Shown here: positions 1-6,231 of the stretch, piece after piece
Layout of the letters: each line of letters opens with the position of its first letter
Numbering within the stretch: the stretch's first letter is position 1
Assembly: GCA_036661515.1 (NCBI GenBank)
Contig: JAVWYO010000112.1
Coordinates: forward strand, 1-6,231
Length of the DNA stretch: 6,231 nucleotides
DNA from: HGM05232 sp036661515
GTDB lineage: Bacteria > Bacteroidota > Bacteroidia > Bacteroidales > Muribaculaceae
Direction: 5' to 3'
Notes under the pieces: model-generated
What the model saw: only the letters and a program-made list of their open reading frames with translations
Databases searched by the model: none
What the model was told of the DNA's origin: nothing
Program-made: the position numbers and the translations under genes

Positions 1-375
1 ATCACAGGTAAGAGTGAAAAATCTGGACGTGAGTCATACGTCTATTTCAGTGATGATGGACTGCCTGTTGGTATCCGTTTTGGTGATTGGAAGGCAGTAT
101 TTGCTGAGCAACGTGCCAGCGGTTTAGATGTGTGGCGTGAGCCATTTGTAACGCTTCGTATTCCATATCTATTCAATCTGCGCAGAGACCCATTCGAGCG
201 TGCCAACACCGATTCCGACAACTATTCAAAGTGGCTCACTGACCATCAGTATATGCTCTATATAGCGCAAGATGAGTTTGGCAAGTTTATGTCGACATTC
301 ATCAAATATCCGCAACGCCAACGACCTGCATCGTTCTCCATAGACCAGATTATTGAGCCGTTTATTAAGAAATAG
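1..375 (+). CDS. Arylsulfatase, C-terminal fragment (5' end outside window)
   Basis: The frame is open from base 1 to the TAG at 373-375, giving 124 residues with no start in the window. A GTG at 130 lies inside this continuous frame and is not the true start. The reading resembles the C-terminal subdomain of Bacteroidales alkaline-phosphatase-fold arylsulfatases: a YVYFSDDG strand, then GIRFGDWKAVFAEQRA, a 'W.EPF..LR.P..FNLRRDPFERA' block, and a final ASFSIDQIIEPF helix. Such enzymes hydrolyse sulfate esters, often on host or algal glycans, and are usually exported to the periplasm. The catalytic part, with the Cys or Ser that becomes formylglycine and the metal ligands, would lie upstream and cannot be checked. 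By hand count the first 360 bases are about 46% GC, higher than sampled stretches of the protease gene downstream. Family assignment is fairly sure; substrate is unknown. Confidence 0.85.
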   Translation: MTGKSEKSGRESYVYFSDDGLPVGIRFGDWKAVFAEQRASGLDVWREPFVTLRIPYLFNLRRDPFERANTDSDNYSKWLTDHQYMLYIAQDEFGKFMSTFIKYPQRQRPASFSIDQIIEPFIKK

Positions 376-417
376 ATTAATCGTACACCTCTCTCCACTC
401 ACTAATCTTATTAAACC

Positions 418-454
418 AAAAACAGGGAAATTCAAAATTTGAATTTCCCTGTTT
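418..454. terminator. Near-perfect palindrome, probable bidirectional terminator
   Basis: Bases 420-436 are exactly reverse-complementary to 438-454 around one central A (17-base arms). A physical hairpin would have about 14 pairs with a 7-base AT loop. The stem carries CAGGG/CCCTG. It sits 45 bases after the sulfatase stop and directly beyond the 3' end of the minus-strand tRNA pair. On the minus strand the stem runs into five T's (418-422 on the plus strand), which fits intrinsic termination of the tRNA transcript. On the plus strand the T-run is only three bases, so it is weaker as a terminator for the sulfatase. Confidence 0.7.
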
Positions 455-455
455 G

Positions 456-529
456 CGCTTCAAGATGGACTTGAACCAACGACCCTCTGATTAACAGTCA
501 GATGCTCTAACCAACTGAGCTATTGAAGC
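456..529 (-). tRNA. tRNA-Asn, anticodon GTT (distal copy)
   Basis: Read on the minus strand, all cloverleaf parts are present in 74 bases: a fully paired 7-bp acceptor stem (GCTTCAA/TTGAAGC), a D arm with GCTC/GAGC stem and AGTTGGTTA loop, an anticodon stem TCTGA/TCAGA with loop CTGTTAA (GTT anticodon, plus-strand 493-495), a 5-base variable loop, a T arm with loop TTCAAGT, and discriminator G. The 3' CCA is not encoded. The second pair of the T stem is U:U rather than a Watson-Crick pair. It is the second gene of the transcript, 30 bases after the other copy, and is followed by the palindromic terminator. Confidence 0.95.
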
Positions 530-559
530 ATGTATTATCTTTTCCTCTATTTATTTTTG

Positions 560-633
560 CGCTTCAAGATGGACTTGAACCAACGACCCTCTGATTAACA
601 GTCAGATGCTCTAACCAACTGAGCTATTGAAGC
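560..633 (-). tRNA. tRNA-Asn, anticodon GTT (promoter-proximal copy)
   Basis: This gene is identical base for base to the copy at 456-529, including the U:U mismatch in the T stem and the lack of an encoded CCA. Its anticodon GTT corresponds to plus-strand 597-599. Identity extends four bases beyond the mature 3' end (556-633 matches 452-529), and the flanks diverge on both sides. It is the first gene after the candidate promoter at 665-696. The 30-base spacer to the second tRNA (530-559) is AT-rich and shows no terminator, so the two are probably cut from one precursor. Confidence 0.95.
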
Positions 634-664
634 GTTTTACAATTGCCTTTTGTCAATTGCGTTG

Positions 665-696
665 CAAAAGTAATCCCAATATTTGAAATATGCAAC
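665..696 (-). promoter_or_regulatory. Bacteroidetes-type promoter for the tRNA-Asn pair
   Basis: On the minus strand TACTTTTG (plus-strand 665-672) matches the known Bacteroidetes -7 consensus TAnnTTTG exactly. A GTTG (plus-strand 693-696) supplies the TTG of the -33 element, 20 bases upstream of the -7 box. Transcription would start near base 658, about 25 bases before the first tRNA. Two copies of CAATTGC (640-646 and 654-660) lie in this leader region; their role is unknown. Confidence 0.65.
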
Positions 697-800
697 TACT
701 TTCATGAAAATCTTAGCCTTTATTTGCCTTTTATCATTGTCTATGTCACTGTTTATGTATTTTTTTGAGAATTTGAATGGGAAATTTCAATAATATAGAG

Positions 801-808
801 TACTTTAG
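801..808 (+). promoter_or_regulatory. Weak candidate -7 promoter element for the protease-mfd pair
   Basis: TACTTTAG differs from the Bacteroidetes TAnnTTTG box at one base and lies 17 bases before the ATG at 826. This would give a very short, A-rich leader without a Shine-Dalgarno sequence, as is common in this phylum. No good -33 TTG is present at the expected 19-20 base spacing; the nearest TTTG (772-775) is 25 bases away. The gap 634-825 contains no gene that I can see. Confidence 0.35.
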
Positions 809-825
809 CCGAAAATTCACGGATA

Positions 826-2535
826 ATGAAAAGATTTATAAAATTGTCGATTGTCGCTGCTACAATTATTGCAATCGCAACACCTATTTTTGGCATTACT
901 GCAAAACGTAACAATGATGCCGATATTACTCGAAATCTTGATGTATTTAATTCTCTATATAAGGAACTAAATATGTATTATGTCGATACAATTAATGCTC
1001 AAAAAACCATTGAAACGGCTATCGGTTCGATGCTAAATGATATTGACCCATATACTGAATATATTCCACCTAAGGATCAAGAGGATTTCCTAATTATCAC
1101 CACTGGTGAATATGGCGGAATAGGCTCTTATATTATGGAATCCAAAGGAAATGTATATATTTCGGAACCTTATGAAGGTAGTCCTGCGCATAAGGCGGGC
1201 TTGCGCGCTGGCGATAAAATAATTATGATTGACAATGATAGTGTTGCAAAGTGGGGACGTGAAAAGGTAAGTGAGCACCTAAAAGGTCAAGCTAATACAA
1301 AACTACGTGTAGTGGTGCAACGCCCATACTCCACCGATAGCATTATCCCGTTTGAGATTATGCGAGAGAAGATACAGGTAAATTCAGTACCTTACTATGG
1401 ATTGGTAAGAGGCAATGTTGGATATATTAGTCTTACGTCTTTCAATGAGAAATCTCCTAATGAAGTCAAAAATGCCTTGCTTGAGTTGAAGAAAAATGAT
1501 GCTGTAAAGTCTATTGTTATAGACCTTCGTGGTAATGGTGGGGGACTTCTTGAAAGTGCTGTGCAGATAGTAGGGCTATTTACACCTAAAAATACCGAAG
1601 TTCTAAAAACACGTGGACGACTAATGCAGAGCGAGAAAACGTATAAGACAACACAAGAACCTATTGACACTAAAATTCCGCTTGCTGTGCTAATTGACGG
1701 TGGGTCGGCATCTTCAGCCGAAATAGTAGCTGGTGCACTGCAAGATCTTGATAGAGCGGTAATTCTTGGTGCAAGATCTTACGGCAAAGGACTTGTGCAG
1801 ACGACTCGCCCTCTACCTTTTGATGGCTTATTAAAAGTTACTATTGCAAAATACTATATTCCAAGCGGAAGACTTATTCAAGCAATCGATTATTCTCATA
1901 GAAATGCCGATGGTAGCGTTGCTCGAATCCCAGATAGCCTTACTACTGTATATAAAACTTTGCACGGACGTGAAGTTAGAGATGGTGGTGGCATCAAACC
2001 TGATATTGAAATAAATTTCCCAGATTTGAACCGATTGACTTATAATATCATTCGTGACAATTGGGCTTTTAATTTTGCTACAAAATTTGTTTCTGAAAAT
2101 AAGACAATAGCTCCAGCGCAAGATTTTGTAATTACCGATACTATTTTTAATGACTTCAAAAAGTTTATTAATCCTAAGGCTTTTCAGTATGACAAGGTGT
2201 GTGAACTATCGCTCAATAAATTAAAAGAAGCCGCCGAAATTGAGGGATATATGAACGATTCCACTAAATTGCAATTTGCTATTATGGAAAAACTTTTGAA
2301 GCATGATCTTAATCGGGATATTGATTTTCACAGAAAGGATATTTCAAAGTTACTTGCAGTTGAAATTCAAAAGCGCTATCATTTTCAAAAAGGCGAAATC
2401 ATAGAAACTCTAAAAGATGACGAGACACTCGATAAAGCTGCTTTAATGTTCAATGCCAATGATAAGTATAATGAGATTCTAAATCTCAGCAAAAATACTA
2501 AAATATCAAAATCGAAAGTAAAGGGGGCAAAGTAG
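826..2535 (+). CDS. S41 family C-terminal processing peptidase with PDZ domain
   Basis: This 569-residue protein belongs to the CtpA/Prc-type S41 serine proteases, which cleave envelope proteins from exposed C-termini. Residues 1-23 form a basic then hydrophobic export signal or membrane anchor (no lipobox Cys). Residues about 95-167 are a PDZ domain with AGLRAGDKI at 124-132. The S41 core follows at about 195-365, with VIDLRGNGGG at 231-240. The catalytic block has Ser296 in GGSASSAEIVAGAL, Lys321 in SYGKGLVQ and Gln325; the 25- and 4-residue spacings match the known Ser-Lys-Gln triad of CtpB. The block reads SASSAEI where many homologues have SASASEI, a minor variant. Residues about 400-569 are a helical, Lys-rich extension typical of Bacteroidetes members. 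The ATG at 826 is chosen because the signal peptide begins there. The gene shares a transcript with mfd. Physiological substrates are unknown. Confidence 0.93.
   Translation: MKRFIKLSIVAATIIAIATPIFGITAKRNNDADITRNLDVFNSLYKELNMYYVDTINAQKTIETAIGSMLNDIDPYTEYIPPKDQEDFLIITTGEYGGIGSYIMESKGNVYISEPYEGSPAHKAGLRAGDKIIMIDNDSVAKWGREKVSEHLKGQANTKLRVVVQRPYSTDSIIPFEIMREKIQVNSVPYYGLVRGNVGYISLTSFNEKSPNEVKNALLELKKNDAVKSIVIDLRGNGGGLLESAVQIVGLFTPKNTEVLKTRGRLMQSEKTYKTTQEPIDTKIPLAVLIDGGSASSAEIVAGALQDLDRAVILGARSYGKGLVQTTRPLPFDGLLKVTIAKYYIPSGRLIQAIDYSHRNADGSVARIPDSLTTVYKTLHGREVRDGGGIKPDIEINFPDLNRLTYNIIRDNWAFNFATKFVSENKTIAPAQDFVITDTIFNDFKKFINPKAFQYDKVCELSLNKLKEAAEIEGYMNDSTKLQFAIMEKLLKHDLNRDIDFHRKDISKLLAVEIQKRYHFQKGEIIETLKDDETLDKAALMFNANDKYNEILNLSKNTKISKSKVKGAK
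2521..2527 (+). promoter_or_regulatory. G-rich ribosome-binding site that supports the GTG start of mfd
   Basis: AAGGGGG lies nine bases before the GTG at 2537, inside the last codons of the protease gene. It resembles a Shine-Dalgarno sequence, unlike the A-rich leader of the protease. It favours initiation at GTG 2537 over the first in-frame ATG at 2594. Placement within the upstream gene suggests coupled translation. Confidence 0.5.
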
Positions 2536-2536
2536 G

Positions 2537-5500
2537 GTGGAGATAAGAAAATTATGCGACATATTTAAGGCACGCGTTGATGCTATTGATGCAATGCTTG
2601 CTGATAAATCAATACGCACATTTAGCATCGATGGACTTGCTGGCTCGTCAGCGGCAATGGTATTCTCTGAATTTTCAAAGCATAAGCAACCATATCTAAT
2701 TATCGCCAATGACATTGACGAAGCTGGATATATGTACCATGATTTAAGCCAAATAAACAACGATTGTGGTGTATTAATATTCCCATCAGGATATAAACGC
2801 GACATCAAATATGGGCAAATAGATGCTCCTTCTGAAATATTGCGTACCGAAGTGCTCAATCAATGGGACACAAATAAAGAATTGCGATGGGTTATAACAT
2901 ATCCCGAAGCGCTTGCCGAGAAAGTAATCACAAAAAAGAATTTAAACGACACCACTATTCGTCTAAAAGTAAATGGACATGCCGAGATGACGAATCTTGC
3001 TTTAAAACTACGAGAATATGGGTTTGTTGAGGTAGATTATGTGTATGAGCCAGGACAATTTGCTATAAGAGGCTCGATATTTGATGTTTATTCATTTTCT
3101 AATGAATTACCTTATCGTGTTGACTTTTTTGGAGATGACATTGAGAGTATTCGCACATTTAATGTCGAAACTCAACTTTCGGAAGAGAAAATAAAAGAAA
3201 TTTCTATAATAAATAACGCAAGTTCGTCGCAGGGTGAAGGAGAATCTTTTCTACACTTTATAGGTGACGACACAATTTTGCTATGTCGTGATTATGATTG
3301 GTTATTGCAACGCATTGATGCAATTAATCAAGAGAAATTATCCGAAAGCACGCTTATTGCCGATGAGGGTGATAAATATGCAATGAAAAAGGTGGTTGAT
3401 GCCACAGATTTTGCAAAACGTTTCAGCCAATTTCGTCGCGTTGATTATGGCATTAGTAAGAGTGCTAACGCCAGTGCTTCAATATCTTTTCATTGTTCAC
3501 CTCAGGGTATATATCACAAGAATTTTGACCTCATAAGTTCATCTTTCTCTGAGTTTGAAAATGATGGATTCAAAATATACATCTTGTCTGATAGTGAGAA
3601 GCAAACCGAGAGATTGCGCATAATATTTGAAGATAGAGGCGACAAAATCCCTTTTACTCCGATTTTGCGTACTATTCATGAGGGATTTGTTGACTATGAC
3701 ATGAAAGTGTGCATCTTCACCGACCATCAAATTTTTGACCGTTTTCATAAGTATAACCTAAAGAGCGATAAGGCACGGAGTGGAAAACTTGCATTATCAA
3801 TAAAGGAACTAAATCAAATTGAAGTTGGCGACTATGTCGTGCACGTTGATCACGGGGTGGGTAAGTTTGGTGGATTACTTCGTACGAGTGTGAATGGTAC
3901 AATGCAGGAGATGATTAAGCTTGTTTATTTAAATGATGATATTATTTTCGTGTCAATTCATGCGTTGCACAAGTTGGCAAAATATCGCGGTAAAGAGGGC
4001 GTAGAGCCACGAATCAATAAACTTGGTAGTGGTGCTTGGAATAATATAAAAGAGCGTACAAAGACTAAGCTAAAAGATATAGCACGCGACTTGATAAAGC
4101 TATATGCTGCACGAAAAGATGAGCAAGGATTTGGGTTTGCACCCGACAGTTATTTGCAACAAGAACTTGAGGCCTCATTTATCTATGAAGATACCCCCGA
4201 CCAACTAAAGGCGACAAATGCGGTAAAAGCCGATATGGAAAGCGCTCGACCTATGGATAGGCTAATATGTGGTGATGTGGGATTTGGTAAAACTGAGGTG
4301 GCTATTAGAGCGGCATTTAAGGCGGCTACTGATAATAAACAGACGGCTGTACTTGTCCCAACAACTGTTCTTGCATATCAGCACTTCAATACATTCAGAG
4401 ACCGATTAAAAGAGTTCCCTGTGACGGTTGAATATCTTAGTCGTGCACGTAAGCCTAAAGATGTGAAGAGGATTTTACAAGAACTTTCGGAGGGTAAGAT
4501 AGATATACTTATAGGTACTCATAAGCTTATAGGAAAAGATGTGAAATTTCACGATCTTGGTCTACTTGTTGTTGATGAGGAACAAAAGTTTGGTGTTTCG
4601 GTTAAAGAGAAACTAAAGCAGATGAAAGTAAATGTTGATACACTCACAATGTCGGCAACGCCAATTCCTCGCACGCTCCAATTCTCACTCATGGGTGCAC
4701 GTGATTTAAGTGCAATAACGACGCCACCCGTTAATAGATATCCAATTGTGACATCGGTAAATGCCCTTAATGACGATATTATTGCTGAGGCTATAAACTT
4801 TGAGATGTCGCGTAACGGACAAGTCTTTTTTGTAAACAATCGCATCGAACAATTATTTGAACTCGAAAATTTAATACATCGCCTTGTCCCCGACGCACGT
4901 GTAATCATTGGGCATGGGCAGATGCCCCCCGACAAGTTGGAGCGAGCAATTATTGATTTTGCTAATCACGATTATGATATTCTTCTTGCAACAACTATCA
5001 TAGAATCGGGTATTGACATGCCAAATGTGAACACAATCATTATCAATAACGCACAAAACTTTGGATTGAGCGAGTTACACCAACTTCGTGGACGTGTTGG
5101 CAGAAGTTCACGCAAAGCATTTTGTTATCTCATTGTTCCCCCACACTTGCCATTAACACCAATTGCTCGCAGGCGATTACAAGCTATTGAAAGTTTTGCA
5201 GAGCTCGGAAGCGGTATTCATATTGCAATGCAAGATTTAGATATTCGAGGCGCTGGGAACCTCCTTGGTGCCGAGCAAAGTGGATTTATTGCTGATCTTG
5301 GTTATGAAACATATCAAAAGATACTCAAAGAAGCAATGCTTGAACTCAAGACCGAAGAGTTTTCTGATACCTTTGAAGATGATAAGAGCGACGATGACAC
5401 AGCTTATGTTGCCGATTGTGTCGTGGAGTCGGACATGGAACTAATGTTACCAGCAACTTACGTTCCTCAAGAAAGTGAGCGTATAAGTCTATATCAAGAA

Positions 5501-5872
5501 TTAGATAGTATGGAACGAGAAACTGATGTCATGGAATTTAGGACACGTCTAATTGACCGATTTGGTAAAATTCCGATTGAAGCGCTCGAATTAATACGCA
5601 TAGTATCACTTCGTCGTATTGCGCGTTCGCTTGGAATTGAAAAAATAGTTTTGAAGCAAGATAAAATGTATCTTTATTTTGTAGGCGATGATAATGTGGC
5701 ATACTATCAATCTCCAGCATTTGGGCGCATTTTAAATTATCTTCAACAAAACCCCCGCCGTTGCCAGTTACGCACCGTTAGGGAACGTCGTTCTATGCTC
5801 ATCAACAATGTAACCACAGTTGAAGATGCTGTCTCAATACTATCATCTACAACCACGATGGTAGCTCTCTGA
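2537..5872 (+). CDS. mfd: Transcription-repair coupling factor Mfd
   Basis: Mfd binds RNA polymerase stalled at DNA lesions, pushes it off using ATP-driven translocation, and recruits UvrA for nucleotide excision repair. The 1111-residue length is normal for Bacteroidales. Domains in order: UvrB-like N-terminal region (1 to about 225, with YVYEPGQFAIRGSIFDV at 168-184), a linker domain, the RNA polymerase-interacting CarD-like domain (about 425-485, VGDYVVHVDHGVGKFGG), a superfamily 2 RecG-like motor, and the C-terminal regulatory domain (about 955-1095). Motor motifs are intact: Walker A GDVGFGKTE 579-587 (Lys585), DEEQ 680-683, SATP 706-709, ATTIIESGIDMPN 818-830, QLRGRVGRS 849-857, then the TRG-type block DLDIRGAGNLLGAEQ 900-914. 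GTG is chosen because residues 1-34 align with the N-terminus I recall for Bacteroides Mfd; the ATG at 2594 would delete 19 residues. One base separates it from the protease gene. Confidence 0.97.
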   Translation: MEIRKLCDIFKARVDAIDAMLADKSIRTFSIDGLAGSSAAMVFSEFSKHKQPYLIIANDIDEAGYMYHDLSQINNDCGVLIFPSGYKRDIKYGQIDAPSEILRTEVLNQWDTNKELRWVITYPEALAEKVITKKNLNDTTIRLKVNGHAEMTNLALKLREYGFVEVDYVYEPGQFAIRGSIFDVYSFSNELPYRVDFFGDDIESIRTFNVETQLSEEKIKEISIINNASSSQGEGESFLHFIGDDTILLCRDYDWLLQRIDAINQEKLSESTLIADEGDKYAMKKVVDATDFAKRFSQFRRVDYGISKSANASASISFHCSPQGIYHKNFDLISSSFSEFENDGFKIYILSDSEKQTERLRIIFEDRGDKIPFTPILRTIHEGFVDYDMKVCIFTDHQIFDRFHKYNLKSDKARSGKLALSIKELNQIEVGDYVVHVDHGVGKFGGLLRTSVNGTMQEMIKLVYLNDDIIFVSIHALHKLAKYRGKEGVEPRINKLGSGAWNNIKERTKTKLKDIARDLIKLYAARKDEQGFGFAPDSYLQQELEASFIYEDTPDQLKATNAVKADMESARPMDRLICGDVGFGKTEVAIRAAFKAATDNKQTAVLVPTTVLAYQHFNTFRDRLKEFPVTVEYLSRARKPKDVKRILQELSEGKIDILIGTHKLIGKDVKFHDLGLLVVDEEQKFGVSVKEKLKQMKVNVDTLTMSATPIPRTLQFSLMGARDLSAITTPPVNRYPIVTSVNALNDDIIAEAINFEMSRNGQVFFVNNRIEQLFELENLIHRLVPDARVIIGHGQMPPDKLERAIIDFANHDYDILLATTIIESGIDMPNVNTIIINNAQNFGLSELHQLRGRVGRSSRKAFCYLIVPPHLPLTPIARRRLQAIESFAELGSGIHIAMQDLDIRGAGNLLGAEQSGFIADLGYETYQKILKEAMLELKTEEFSDTFEDDKSDDDTAYVADCVVESDMELMLPATYVPQESERISLYQELDSMERETDVMEFRTRLIDRFGKIPIEALELIRIVSLRRIARSLGIEKIVLKQDKMYLYFVGDDNVAYYQSPAFGRILNYLQQNPRRCQLRTVRERRSMLINNVTTVEDAVSILSSTTTMVAL

Positions 5873-5897
5873 GAGTTTTGAGTAGTGAGTTTTGAGT
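5873..5897 (+). repeat. Short tandem repeat right after mfd
   Basis: GAGTTTTGAGT occurs exactly twice (5873-5883 and 5887-5897), one copy every 14 bases, starting directly after the mfd stop codon. No hairpin or T-run makes it a terminator. Similar low-complexity text follows many Bacteroidales genes as I recall, but this is from memory only. Confidence 0.6.
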
Positions 5898-5926
5898 TTC
5901 ACACAGAATACACAAAATCCCGATAG

Positions 5927-6067
5927 ATGGATAGAGTGAGTGGTGTGCAACGTCTTCGACGTAGAAGTCGCTATATCAGTTTATTACCCCACAATTTCAT
6001 TCGCGATGCTCACTCCATTATAGGGTTCCACTTCAGAACTTGCGTTCCACTCCATCCACGCTCATAA
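5927..6067 (+). CDS. Doubtful small ORF, 46 residues, very basic
   Basis: An ATG at 5927 opens a frame to TAA at 6065-6067. The product begins MDRVSGVQRLRRRSRY, continues with LLPHNFIRDAHSIIGFHF, and ends TCVPLHPRS. It is rich in Arg and His, has one Cys, and shows no signal peptide, membrane segment or family motif that I recognise. There is no Shine-Dalgarno sequence, though this phylum often lacks one. The same stretch also reads on the minus strand as two short overlapping frames (6065-6033, MSVDGVERKF; 6055-5984, ending EVEPYNGVSIANEIVG), which look just as protein-like. It may therefore be a decayed gene end or part of a dispersed repeat instead of a working gene. I assign no function. 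Confidence 0.2.
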   Translation: MDRVSGVQRLRRRSRYISLLPHNFIRDAHSIIGFHFRTCVPLHPRS

Positions 6068-6103
6068 CTCCATTACGCCCCTTATATCGTATGAATTGCA
6101 AGC

Positions 6104-6129
6104 CCAACTCTTGAGTTTCAATGAGTTGG
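6104..6129 (+). terminator. Possible terminator hairpin for the protease-mfd transcript
   Basis: CCAACTC (6104-6110) pairs with GAGTTGG (6123-6129); inside, TTGA and TCAA extend the stem to about 11 pairs with one bulged base and a 3-base loop. The following sequence is T-rich but broken by A's (ending TTTT at 6145-6148). It lies about 230 bases after the mfd stop, and no better terminator is visible nearer. The pairing is seen; the role is inferred. Confidence 0.3.
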
Positions 6130-6144
6130 ACTCCTATATTTATA

Positions 6145-6194
6145 TTTTAGCGGACACTAATAAAAATAATCACAAATATTAGTGTCCGCTAAAA
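6145..6194. repeat. Perfect 18-bp inverted repeat with 14-base spacer
   Basis: TTTTAGCGGACACTAATA (6145-6162) is exactly mirrored as its reverse complement at 6177-6194 around an AT-rich 14-base spacer. The arms have T's on the outer left and A's on the outer right. That is the reverse of an intrinsic terminator, which needs A's before and T's after the stem. Pairing stops abruptly at 6144/6195. Such exact arms resemble the terminal repeats of an insertion sequence or a miniature element, or a recombination or protein-binding site. No obvious target-site duplication flanks it and no transposase is in the window. Confidence 0.75.
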
Positions 6195-6231
6195 CTTTTG
6201 TATGATAGACAATGGGCGTTTTTTACATCAA

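Larger units (their letters stand above)
5873..6231. other. 359-base intergenic region downstream of mfd
   Basis: No gene of known family is present on either strand. From left to right it holds the GAGTTTTGAGT repeat, a 46-codon ORF of doubtful status (5927-6067), three copies of ACTCCAT (starting near 6012, 6049 and 6068), a bulged hairpin (6104-6129), and a perfect 18-bp inverted repeat (6145-6194). The last 37 bases (6195-6231) show nothing recognisable. Text in this region is less AT-rich in its middle than at its ends, as if an unrelated segment had been inserted. Confidence 0.6.

Noticed and set aside
226..435. Minus-strand ORF of 69 codons opposite the sulfatase tail
   Set aside because: It overlaps the clearly recognisable sulfatase frame and the palindrome, and its product has no protein-like domain pattern. 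It is a shadow frame.
452..633. The repeated tRNA unit as a CRISPR array or tandem repeat element
   Set aside because: There are only two copies, and each folds as a complete tRNA-Asn; no spacer series or cas gene is present.
764..794. TTTG at 764-767 as the -33 element of a promoter for the protease
   Set aside because: No TAnnTTTG-like box lies at the required spacing downstream (around 787), so the pair does not form a promoter.
1395..1670. Minus-strand ORF of 91 codons inside the protease gene, and several similar ones inside mfd (for example 4549-4935)
   Set aside because: All lie opposite the conserved catalytic or motor domains of certain genes and read as Ser/Ile-rich nonsense; none has a recognisable family or its own start signals.
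2594..2596. In-frame ATG as an alternative mfd start
   Set aside because: It would remove 19 N-terminal residues that align with the N-terminus of Bacteroides-type Mfd, and has no better ribosome-binding site than the GTG at 2537.
5863..5879. CTCTC/GAGAG hairpin followed by TTTT over the mfd stop codon, as a terminator
   Set aside because: The foldable stem is only about five pairs including a G:U pair, and it overlaps the stop codon where ribosomes would block folding. It is too weak to call.
5950..5962. ACGTC-TTC-GACGT hairpin
   Set aside because: The stem is only five base pairs and has no T-run; a chance palindrome within the doubtful ORF is likely.

Overview
This window looks like chromosomal DNA from a member of the Bacteroidales (Bacteroidetes). 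The evidence is: a Bacteroides-type arylsulfatase tail; an S41 protease and an Mfd protein whose whole-length sequences resemble Bacteroidales homologues; moderately AT-rich DNA; mostly no Shine-Dalgarno sequences; and a promoter for the tRNA genes that fits the Bacteroidetes TAnnTTTG (-7) plus TTG (-33) pattern. The genus cannot be fixed by eye.

Layout, left to right. (1) Bases 1-375 hold the last 124 codons of a plus-strand arylsulfatase that begins outside the window. (2) A near-perfect palindrome at 420-454 lies between this gene and two identical tRNA-Asn(GTT) genes on the minus strand (456-529 and 560-633), and probably terminates transcription from both sides. The tRNA promoter is at 665-696, in the divergent gap. 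(3) From 826 two plus-strand genes form a tight pair: an exported S41 C-terminal processing protease (826-2535) and mfd, the transcription-repair coupling factor (2537-5872). Only one base separates them. mfd starts with GTG, and a G-rich ribosome-binding site for it lies inside the end of the protease gene. (4) Bases 5873-6231 (359 bases) contain no recognisable gene. They hold a short tandem repeat, an intact but unproven 46-codon ORF, a bulged hairpin, and a striking perfect 18-bp inverted repeat with a 14-base spacer (6145-6194) that does not look like a terminator.

Working together: the protease acts in the cell envelope and Mfd acts on stalled RNA polymerase in the cytoplasm. Their pairing therefore looks like shared transcription rather than a shared pathway. 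The tRNA pair and the sulfatase are independent units. The coding part of the window is ordinary. The least explained part is the 3' intergenic region, where a dispersed repeat or insertion-sequence remnant is the best guess. I found no clear evidence of a new multi-gene system.
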